From: JBJXHB01 sp046160725
GTDB lineage: Bacteria; Pseudomonadota; Gammaproteobacteria; Burkholderiales; Burkholderiaceae_C
NCBI GenBank assembly: GCA_046160725.1
Contig: JBJXHB010000353.1
Span: 1 to 10,899 of the forward strand
Length of the DNA stretch: 10,899 bases
Direction: 5' to 3'
The translations under genes and the position numbers were made by a program. Each line of letters opens with the position of its first letter. Position 1 is the first letter of the stretch. This document shows, piece after piece, positions 1 through 5,282 of the stretch. Under the pieces are notes generated by a model. It saw nothing but the letters and a program-made list of their open reading frames with translations. It was not told the origin of the DNA and searched no databases.

Positions 1-379
1 GCAGTCGACGCAGGGCACGCTGGACACCGAGCTGACCAGCCTGCTGGACCACGACCTGCTGCTGGTCAACGGCAACGTGGCGCTGAACGGCACGCTGGCG
101 CTGTCCTGCCTGGGCAACTGCGGTTTCGGGGTGGGTGACGAGGTGGTGATCCTGGACGCGACGGGGCAGCTGTCGGGCAGCTTTGCGCAGGTGACGATGA
201 GCGGCTTCGGGACCGGCGCCTTCGACGTGATCTACGACCTGGCGCTGGACCGGGTGGTGCTGCGGGTGACGGAGGCGGTGACGCCGGTACCGGTGCCCGA
301 GCCGGGCACTTATGCGCTGATGGCTGCGGGCCTGGCGGCGGTGGGGTGGATGGCCCGCCGGCGCCGCATCGCCGGCTGA
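1..379 (+). CDS. PEP-CTERM sorting domain protein, C-terminal part only
   Basis: This is the 3' end of a gene that starts before the window; the reading frame is open from base 2 and stops at TGA 377-379. The 125 visible residues include a Cys-x3-Cys pair (SCLGNC, first Cys codon at 107-109) and end with a classic PEP-CTERM tail: a VPEPGTYAL motif, a short hydrophobic segment and a basic end (ARRRRIAG). In this family the tail directs a secreted protein to an exosortase, which processes it at the membrane. The visible part aligns without gaps to the C-terminus of the next gene, at a constant offset of 2804 bp, so the two are tandem paralogs. The N-terminal part and any repeats are not visible, so its role beyond an exported surface or matrix protein is unknown. 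Confidence 0.9.
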   Translation, partial: QSTQGTLDTELTSLLDHDLLLVNGNVALNGTLALSCLGNCGFGVGDEVVILDATGQLSGSFAQVTMSGFGTGAFDVIYDLALDRVVLRVTEAVTPVPVPEPGTYALMAAGLAAVGWMARRRRIAG

Positions 380-385
380 CGCTGT

Positions 386-401
386 CGGCTGGCATCAGCC
401 G
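386..401 (+). terminator. weak hairpin after first PEP-CTERM gene
   Basis: CGGCTG-GCAT-CAGCCG is a perfect 6-bp stem with a 4-base loop, starting 7 bases after the stop codon of the upstream gene. No T-tract follows, so it is not a standard intrinsic terminator. It may stabilise the 3' end of the message or contribute to termination. Confidence 0.3.
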
Positions 402-457
402 GGTGCAGGCTGTCGGCCAGGCGCCCGGCTGCCGTCGGCCGCATGAGGGATGGCGCA

Positions 458-494
458 CCCCCTCATTTGCGGGGGATCGGGCGGTGGATCCCCC
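458..494. promoter_or_regulatory. overlapping inverted repeats upstream of second PEP-CTERM gene
   Basis: Two dyads share their middle arm. CCCCC (458-462) pairs with GGGGG (471-475) around an 8-base spacer, and GGGGGATC (471-478) pairs perfectly with GATCCCCC (487-494), also around an 8-base spacer. The two pairings exclude each other in RNA. As DNA they could form a binding site for a regulator acting on the promoter candidate just downstream. They could instead belong to the end of the upstream transcript, but no T-tract follows. The 239-bp gap 380-618 contains no supported gene. Confidence 0.45.
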
Positions 495-507
495 TGTTCA
501 TGGGTAG

Positions 508-522
508 TGGCACATCCTGTGT
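508..522 (+). promoter_or_regulatory. candidate sigma-54 (-24/-12) promoter
   Basis: TGGCAC at 508-513 matches the sigma-54 -24 element exactly. At the expected spacing (five bases between the elements) the -12 element reads GTGT against the consensus TTGC, so it matches at two of four positions and lacks the usual C. The start codon lies about 97 bases further on. PEP-CTERM genes in floc-forming betaproteobacteria have been reported to need RpoN and the PrsK/PrsR two-component system, which makes a sigma-54 promoter plausible here. The poor -12 element keeps confidence low. Confidence 0.35.
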
Positions 523-606
523 GGATCAAGGATGCAGGGGTGGTCTTGCGAGGGCATCCCGACGGGCGCCTACGCGACACCGGGCACCGACTTCCAAACA
601 CACCCC

Positions 607-613
607 AGGAGAG
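607..613 (+). promoter_or_regulatory. ribosome binding site deciding the start of the PEP-CTERM gene
   Basis: AGGAGAG lies five bases before ATG 619. It selects this ATG over the in-frame ATG at 532, which has no Shine-Dalgarno sequence and would put 29 extra residues in front of an otherwise ideal signal peptide. Confidence 0.85.
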
Positions 614-618
614 CCGCC

Positions 619-3183
619 ATGCGCAAGCCTTCCCGAACCCACCGCCTCAACGCCTGCCGCAGCGCGTTGGCGCTGGCCGCCGCTGTCGCTTGTACCGCGC
701 CGGCTTATGCCATTGACTTTTTCTGGACCACGGGCGATTTCGTCTCCGGGGTCACCGCGCCCGAGCCCCTGTTGCTGGGCGACACCTTGTTCATCCAGGC
801 CGGCGGCACCAAGCGCTTTGTCGGCGGCTTGTTCACCAACCAGGGTCTGGTGCGCTGGCAGTCCGACGTCCTGCAAGGCGGCAGCGCCTTGGTGGTCAAC
901 AGCGGCGTCTGGCAGTCGGAGTCGGACACGAACTCGTTTGTCCACGCCTTTGGTGGCCAACCGACCTTTCTCAACACCGGCACTTTCCGCAAGTCGGCCG
1001 GCGCGACCACCAACGTCGGCAGCTGGCGCTTCCAGAACGACGGCGGCCTGATCGATGCCCAGGTCGGTGACATCGTCTTCAATGCCGGCGCCAATGTTTT
1101 CAATGCCGGCTCCCGCTTCACCGGCGCGGGGCAGGTCCGCCTGGCCGCAGGGTCGTCTTTCGCCGGCAACTTCCAGGCCGACAACCTGCATCTCACCGGC
1201 GGTACCCACAGTGCCAGCGGCGCCAAATTGACCGGTGGTGCCGGCCTGTCGTCGGGCCAGGTCGGCTGGAGCGGCGGCGACCTGACCGGCGGCTGGACCT
1301 TTGCGGCCGGCACGACGGTCACGGCCACCGGAGGCGGCACCAAGCGGCAGAACGGCTCCAACATCGTCAACGACGGCACCTTCCGCTGGTCGACCACGGC
1401 CACGCTGCAGGGCGGCAGCTCGGCGTTCACCAACAACGGGCTGCTGGAGGTGACCGAGAGTGCGCTGTTCCAGCACAACTTCGGCGGCCAGCCGTCCTAC
1501 ACCAACAGCAGCAGCGGCACAGTCCGTGCGACCAACAATGCCACCTTGACGCTGGGCGGTGTCGTGCTGACCAGCGACGGCGGCACGTTCGAGGCCCATG
1601 CCGGCAGCGCCATCGTCTACGCTGGGGGTTCGAACCGGTTCAACGGCGGCACGCGCTTCATTGGCGACAACGCCGTTACGGGGAATGCGCGGTTTGTCGA
1701 TGTCATCCAGTCCGACAACCTGCGCTTCGTCAGCGGCACGCAGACCGGCGGCGACGGCAGCCCAGGGTCCCGGGCACGTTTGGCTGGCCAGGTGGGCTTC
1801 GCGGGCGGCGACCTGAACGGCGCCTGGGAGATCCAGTCCGGCTCGACCATGACAGGCACCGGCGCCACCGCCAAGCGCCAGGTCGGCTCGGACATCATCA
1901 ACAACGGCACCTTCCGCTGGTCGACCACGGCCACGCTGCAAGGTGGCAGCTCGGCGTTCACCAACAACGCGCTGTTGGAGGTGACCGAGAGTGCGCTGTT
2001 CCAGCATAACTTCGGCGGCCAGCCGGTCTACACCAACAGCAGCACCGGCACCGTCCGGGCGACCAACAATGCCACGCTGACGCTGGGCAACGTGGTCCTG
2101 ACCAGCGACGGCGGCAGGTTCGAGGCCGATGCCGGCAGCGCCATCGTCTACACCGGCGGCTCAAACCGGTTCAACGGCGGCACGCGCTTCATCGGCAACA
2201 ACGCCGTGACGGGCAGTGCGCGGTTTGTCGATGTCATCCAGTCCGACAACCTGCGCTTCGTCAGCGGCACCCAGACCGGCGGCGACGGCAACTCGGGGTC
2301 CCGAGGGCGCCTGGCCGGCCAGGTCGGATACGAGGGTGGCGACCTGAACGGTGCCTGGGAGATCCAGTCCGGCGCGACCATGACGGGCACCGGTGGCGCA
2401 GCCAAGCGCCAGGTCGGCTCGGACATTGTCAACAATGGCAGCTTCCTTTGGGCCACCACGGCCGTGCTGCAAGGCGGCAGTTCGCTGTTCACCAACAACG
2501 GCCGTTTCGAGTTCTCCGACGACGGCAGCATGACGCACAACTTTGGTGGCGTGCCCCGGTTGGACAACAACGGGCTGCTGGTCAAGACCGGCGGCGCCGG
2601 CGTCAGCTCGCTGGCCGGCCTCATCCTGAGCAACGCCGGCACCATGGATGTGCGCACGGGCGCCATCGCCTTGCCGACCAACTTCACCAATGCCGGCACG
2701 CTGATGGGAACCGGCGCGTTCAACCTGGCCGGCACGCTGACCAACAACGGCCACCTGGCACCGGGCGGGTCGGCGGGGACGCTGACGATCAACGGCAACC
2801 TGCTGCAGTCGACGCAGGGCACGCTGGACACCGAGCTGACCAGCCTGCTGGACCACGACCTGCTGCTGGTCAACGGCAACGTGGCGCTGAACGGCACGCT
2901 GGCGCTGTCCTGCCTGGGCAACTGCAGTCTGGGCGTGGGTGACGAGGTGGTGATCCTTGATGCGACGGGTCAGCTCAGTGGCAGCTTCGCCAGCGTGACG
3001 CTGAGCAACTTCGGCACCGGCGCCTTCGACGTGATCTACGACCTGGCGCTGGACCGGGTGGTGCTGCGGGTGACGGAGGCGGTGACGCCGGTGCCAGTGC
3101 CGGAGCCGGGCACCTATGCACTGATGGCCGCGGGCCTGGTGGCGGTGGGCTGGATGGCAAGGCGGCGGCAGGCGCCGGCCTGA
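619..3183 (+). CDS. Repeat-containing PEP-CTERM surface/matrix protein
   Basis: An 854-residue exported protein. Residues 1-31 form a signal peptide: basic start, hydrophobic core ALALAAAVA, predicted cleavage after AYA. Residues 65-241, 242-418 and 419-595 are three tandem copies of a 177-residue unit rich in Gly, Asn, Thr and Ser (recurring phrases LQGGSS, HNFGGQP, SNRFNGGTRF), and a diverged partial fourth follows to about residue 685. Short alternating polar/hydrophobic strands suggest a beta-helix or beta-solenoid; this is inference. A LAPGGSAGTLTINGNL stretch near residue 714 resembles end-of-passenger motifs of large surface proteins. Cys765 and Cys769 could form a disulfide. The tail has PEP at 828-830, a membrane segment of about 832-846 and an RRR end, the substrate signal for an exosortase, which is not encoded in this window. 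Likely role: extracellular matrix or cell-surface protein; the ligand is unknown. It is a tandem paralog of the upstream partial gene. Confidence 0.92.
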   Translation: MRKPSRTHRLNACRSALALAAAVACTAPAYAIDFFWTTGDFVSGVTAPEPLLLGDTLFIQAGGTKRFVGGLFTNQGLVRWQSDVLQGGSALVVNSGVWQSESDTNSFVHAFGGQPTFLNTGTFRKSAGATTNVGSWRFQNDGGLIDAQVGDIVFNAGANVFNAGSRFTGAGQVRLAAGSSFAGNFQADNLHLTGGTHSASGAKLTGGAGLSSGQVGWSGGDLTGGWTFAAGTTVTATGGGTKRQNGSNIVNDGTFRWSTTATLQGGSSAFTNNGLLEVTESALFQHNFGGQPSYTNSSSGTVRATNNATLTLGGVVLTSDGGTFEAHAGSAIVYAGGSNRFNGGTRFIGDNAVTGNARFVDVIQSDNLRFVSGTQTGGDGSPGSRARLAGQVGFAGGDLNGAWEIQSGSTMTGTGATAKRQVGSDIINNGTFRWSTTATLQGGSSAFTNNALLEVTESALFQHNFGGQPVYTNSSTGTVRATNNATLTLGNVVLTSDGGRFEADAGSAIVYTGGSNRFNGGTRFIGNNAVTGSARFVDVIQSDNLRFVSGTQTGGDGNSGSRGRLAGQVGYEGGDLNGAWEIQSGATMTGTGGAAKRQVGSDIVNNGSFLWATTAVLQGGSSLFTNNGRFEFSDDGSMTHNFGGVPRLDNNGLLVKTGGAGVSSLAGLILSNAGTMDVRTGAIALPTNFTNAGTLMGTGAFNLAGTLTNNGHLAPGGSAGTLTINGNLLQSTQGTLDTELTSLLDHDLLLVNGNVALNGTLALSCLGNCSLGVGDEVVILDATGQLSGSFASVTLSNFGTGAFDVIYDLALDRVVLRVTEAVTPVPVPEPGTYALMAAGLVAVGWMARRRQAPA
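811..1341 (+). repeat. 531-bp coding repeat, unit 1 (diverged)
   Basis: This is the first copy of the 177-codon unit, counted from KRFVGG to the next KRQNGS. It has the same length as units 2 and 3 but has clearly diverged; the phrases LQGGS, FGGQP and GGDLTGGW identify it. Confidence 0.7.
1342..1872 (+). repeat. 531-bp coding repeat, unit 2
   Basis: This copy starts at the KRQNGS codons. It aligns to unit 3 without gaps, and by hand count about 156 of 177 residues are identical. Many bases also match, including a run of more than 50 identical bases around the FVDVIQSDNLRFVSG codons. This points to a recent in-frame duplication or to ongoing homogenisation. Confidence 0.92.
1873..2403 (+). 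repeat. 531-bp coding repeat, unit 3
   Basis: This copy starts at the KRQVGS codons, exactly 531 bp after unit 2. Because the period is a multiple of three, loss or gain of a whole unit would keep the reading frame. Confidence 0.92.
2404..2673 (+). repeat. partial, diverged unit 4
   Basis: The beginning (KRQVGSDIVNNG, LQGGSS, FTNNG, HNFGG) clearly matches units 2 and 3. Similarity then fades at about the GTMDVRTGAI codons, where the non-repeated C-terminal part begins. The right border is approximate. Confidence 0.65.
2805..3092 (+). repeat. second copy of the paralog C-terminal segment
   Basis: Bases 2805-2925 are identical to 1-121, and 3016-3092 are identical to 212-288, at the same 2804-bp offset. 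The segment in between (2926-3015) carries scattered differences, some of them silent. The left border of the duplication is unknown because it coincides with the window edge. Confidence 0.92.
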
Positions 3184-3218
3184 GGCCGCGGCGTCGGTGA
3201 TGCCGGTACCCTGCTGCT

Positions 3219-3231
3219 GCCGGGGGCCGGC
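3219..3231 (+). other. short GC hairpin after the PEP-CTERM gene
   Basis: GCCGG-GGG-CCGGC forms a 5-bp stem with a 3-base loop, 36 bases after the stop codon. There is no T-tract, so it is at best a weak contribution to termination. Confidence 0.2.
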
Positions 3232-3246
3232 TGCCGGATTTCACAC

Positions 3247-3278
3247 GGTGTTGCAGCGACACCCGCATTCAGGGTGAC
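3247..3278. other. two overlapping short dyads between genes
   Basis: GGTGT (3247-3251) pairs with ACACC (3259-3263), while the overlapping CACCC (3260-3264) pairs with GGGTG about seven bases further on. Each stem is 5 bp with a 7-base loop. They could be an operator or part of a leader for the GGDEF gene; chance is also possible in such GC-rich sequence. Confidence 0.2.
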
Positions 3279-3300
3279 ACGGCGGCAGCCCGCTGTGATG

Positions 3301-3319
3301 GAATCAGGCGCCTTGATTC
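3301..3319. promoter_or_regulatory. inverted repeat just upstream of the GGDEF gene
   Basis: GAATCA (3301-3306) and TGATTC (3314-3319) are perfect arms around GGCGCCT, whose first six bases are themselves palindromic. The site ends 12 bases before the start codon and stands out by its A/T-rich arms in a GC-rich background. A repressor site or a hairpin limiting translation are both possible. The weak AAGAG ribosome binding site (3320-3324) lies immediately downstream. Confidence 0.4.
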
Positions 3320-3331
3320 AAGAGCGCCGCC

Positions 3332-4138
3332 ATGAAGCCGTCGCAGCCCATCTCGTCGCGCAGCCTGCGCCTGGCCTCACGCCTGGGCGTGCCGGGCGCC
3401 TTGTTGCTGCTGACGTTGGTCATGTCGGTCTTCGCGGCCGCGGTCGCTGCGGGCGCACTGATCGCCGTGCGGCCTGAGCAGATTCTTCCGGGGGCGGTCC
3501 TCGCGGCCGCCGTCGCGGCGGTCGTCACGCCGCTGGCGGGCGTGCTGGTTCTGGCCTTCATGTCCCGGCTGGAGCGCACGGCCCAGGTGCTGTCCGACCT
3601 GGCCCAGCCGGCCGGCCCGGGCGCGGCGCAGAACCGACGCCAGTTCCTGGTCGCCGCGCAGCGCGAGTGGGCCCGCTGCCAGCGCCATGGCGAGGATGCG
3701 GCCATGCTGCTGCTGGACGCCGACCATCTGCCGTCGTTGCAGAAGGCGCACGGCCGCGAGCCGGTCGACACCTTGATGCGCGACGTCATCGGCCAGGCCG
3801 CCCAGACCTTGCGCCAGACAGACCTGCTGGCCCGCTTCGGCGACGAGGGTCTGGCCGTCTACCTGCCACGCACCGACCCGCTGGGCGCGCTCGACGTAGC
3901 CGAGCGCCTGCGGTCGGCCATCGAGACCACGGTGGTGCGGGTCAAGGGCGAGGCGGTGCGCACCACGGTCAGCGTCGGTGTCGCGTCGACCGGGCCGAAG
4001 ACGCCGTCGCTGGACGACCTGGTGCGTGATGCGGGCGTGGCCTTGCAGGCCGCGCGCGAGGCCGGGCGCAACTGCGTCCGGGCCGCGCCCATTCAGCAGC
4101 GCCGCAGCGGCGAGTTGCCGTCCAAGGCGGCGCGGTAG
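3332..4138 (+). CDS. Membrane-anchored degenerate GGDEF domain protein (likely c-di-GMP receptor)
   Basis: A 268-residue protein with two hydrophobic helices (about 20-46 and 51-76), a short linker and a GGDEF-type domain (about 105-250). The domain keeps family landmarks: the DxDH block (D129-A-D131-H132), the inhibitory-site motif R161-Q-T-D164 five residues before the signature, and LP (178-179) after it. The signature itself reads GDEGL (170-174) where active diguanylate cyclases have GG[DE]EF, so the second glycine and the catalytic glutamate are replaced. The usual FK after DxDH is LP, and the substrate-contacting Asn is Gln137. Cyclase activity is therefore unlikely, while c-di-GMP binding at the I-site remains possible, as in other degenerate GGDEF receptors. 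No HAMP, PAS or EAL domain is seen. It lies 148 bp after the PEP-CTERM gene on the same strand. Confidence 0.88.
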   Translation: MKPSQPISSRSLRLASRLGVPGALLLLTLVMSVFAAAVAAGALIAVRPEQILPGAVLAAAVAAVVTPLAGVLVLAFMSRLERTAQVLSDLAQPAGPGAAQNRRQFLVAAQREWARCQRHGEDAAMLLLDADHLPSLQKAHGREPVDTLMRDVIGQAAQTLRQTDLLARFGDEGLAVYLPRTDPLGALDVAERLRSAIETTVVRVKGEAVRTTVSVGVASTGPKTPSLDDLVRDAGVALQAAREAGRNCVRAAPIQQRRSGELPSKAAR

Positions 4139-4147
4139 GCTCGTTGC

Positions 4148-4161
4148 GCCGGCTTGCCGGC
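4148..4161. terminator. GC hairpin between convergent genes
   Basis: GCCGGC-TT-GCCGGC is self-complementary (a 6-bp stem, or 5 bp with a 4-base loop). It sits in the 34-bp gap between the convergent GGDEF and AttH-like genes, so it could act for both strands. There is no T-tract on either side. Confidence 0.4.
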
Positions 4162-4172
4162 CTGCGCTGCCG

Positions 4173-5282
4173 CTACAGCCTCAGAGGCCCGGCATAGCCG
4201 GTCATCTCCAGATAGCCGTGACCCGCCAAGCTGCCATCGGCACGCCGCAGCTCGGCCAGGCCCTCCCAGTACATCGTCCCCGTGCTGCCACGGCCGTCCA
4301 TCTCCTGGGCGTCCAGCACGCTGCTGACATGCCAGTGGCCGGCCGGGGTCAGCACCTGCCATTTGACGGGATAGGCGGCGCCGGTGGCCGGGCTGCGCCA
4401 TGACCGCTGCGGCATGAAGCGCACGGCATCTGCGTCGAAAGCCTGCACCGCACCGCCCGGCGCGCGCCAGCTGCCGCCAGCGCCCAGCACCCGGCCATCG
4501 GCGGCGCGCAGGCGAAAGGCCGTGAGTGCGCTGCCGTCGTCCAGGTTCATGCCGATCCAGTCCCAGCCGACGGCGCCGTCGGGCATCAGCGCATCGCTCC
4601 ACTCATGGTCCAGCCAGGCTCGGCCCTGAACTGTTGTCCATTGGCCGTCGGCGCGCCGCACCCGGCCGGCGGCGGCCAGTTGCGGCTGGGTGTAGTAGTG
4701 GCTGGCCGCTGGCCCGCCCTTGTGCGACCAGCCCGCCTCGCCCTGCAACAACACCGGCTGGGTGGTCGCCAGCCGCAGGTCCAGCCCGATGTCGTTGTCG
4801 CGTTCCGGCGCCAGGGCGGCGTGATAGGCCCCATCCCGGGCGTCACGGCGAAGTCGCCAGGGGCCCAGACGCAGGTCGGTGTTGGCCCGTGTGGCCAAGG
4901 CACTGCCAACCGCGCCGTCGCCACTGTGCCGGGCCAGGCGCGCGGCATGGCGGTGCCGGCCAGGCCCGGCCTCGGTGAGGGCCGCATGGGCAAACAGCAG
5001 GTGCGTCGGCGTCAGCCGGCCGGCACCGGCATCGGCGATACCTGTGCGTGCGCGGAAGAACGTGACCTGGAATCCGGTCGTCTGACCGGCGGCGTCGGCC
5101 AGGCGGCCGGTCAGATACCACCATTCGATGCGGGCCTCATCGTGCAGGCCATGGTCGCGTGGGAATCGCAGCGCCCGGCCGCGCACGACGCTGGGCGTTG
5201 GCTCGGCACCGGCGGCTGCTCCCGGCCGGCCCAGCGCACTGGCCAGGACCGCGGCCAACCAGCGGCGGCGCCCGCCGATCAC
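4173..5282 (-). CDS. Exported CrtC/AttH-like lipocalin-fold protein (carotenoid 1,2-hydratase-like)
   Basis: A 369-residue protein starting at GTG 5282-5280. This start overlaps the permease stop by four bases (GTGA), has an upstream GAGAGGA (5289-5295, minus strand), and gives a signal peptide (GGRRR, then WLAAVLASAL, cleavage near AAAGA). The RRRWL start could also fit Tat export. Family hallmarks are IEWWYLTG (52-59), GFQVTFFR (70-77), KGGPAASHYYTQP (188-200) and WLDHEWS...GWDWIGMNLDDG (223-250), typical of the CrtC N-terminal/lipocalin_9 family. Annotation pipelines often call such proteins carotenoid 1,2-hydratase. Here it follows an ABC ATPase and an FtsX-type permease, as AttH does in attEFGH-type clusters, so a periplasmic or outer-membrane partner of the transporter is more likely than a carotenoid enzyme. 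The substrate is unknown. Confidence 0.87.
   Translation of the reverse strand: MIGGRRRWLAAVLASALGRPGAAAGAEPTPSVVRGRALRFPRDHGLHDEARIEWWYLTGRLADAAGQTTGFQVTFFRARTGIADAGAGRLTPTHLLFAHAALTEAGPGRHRHAARLARHSGDGAVGSALATRANTDLRLGPWRLRRDARDGAYHAALAPERDNDIGLDLRLATTQPVLLQGEAGWSHKGGPAASHYYTQPQLAAAGRVRRADGQWTTVQGRAWLDHEWSDALMPDGAVGWDWIGMNLDDGSALTAFRLRAADGRVLGAGGSWRAPGGAVQAFDADAVRFMPQRSWRSPATGAAYPVKWQVLTPAGHWHVSSVLDAQEMDGRGSTGTMYWEGLAELRRADGSLAGHGYLEMTGYAGPLRL

Noticed and set aside
532..618. Earlier in-frame ATG for the PEP-CTERM protein
   Set aside because: It has no Shine-Dalgarno sequence and would bury the signal peptide 29 residues inside; ATG 619 has AGGAGAG at good spacing.
526..2007. 493-codon open frame antisense to the PEP-CTERM gene
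   Set aside because: It mirrors the repeat units and the GC-biased codons of the sense gene, has no recognisable domain, and arises because repeats propagate stop-free antisense frames.
811..2673. CRISPR or mobile-element repeat array
   Set aside because: The repeats are 531-bp, directly adjacent, in-frame coding units without spacers, terminal inverted repeats or transposase.
2148..2921. Further antisense open frames over the PEP-CTERM gene
   Set aside because: Composition is that of a shadow frame; no ribosome binding site, domain or signal peptide was found.
3241..3260. Sigma-54 promoter for the GGDEF gene around TTGCAG at 3251
   Set aside because: No GG is present at the required distance upstream, so the -24 element is missing.
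4173..5282. True crtC carotenoid hydratase
   Set aside because: Only the family fold motifs support it; no other carotenoid gene is near, while the transporter context fits an AttH-like role. Not excluded, only less likely.
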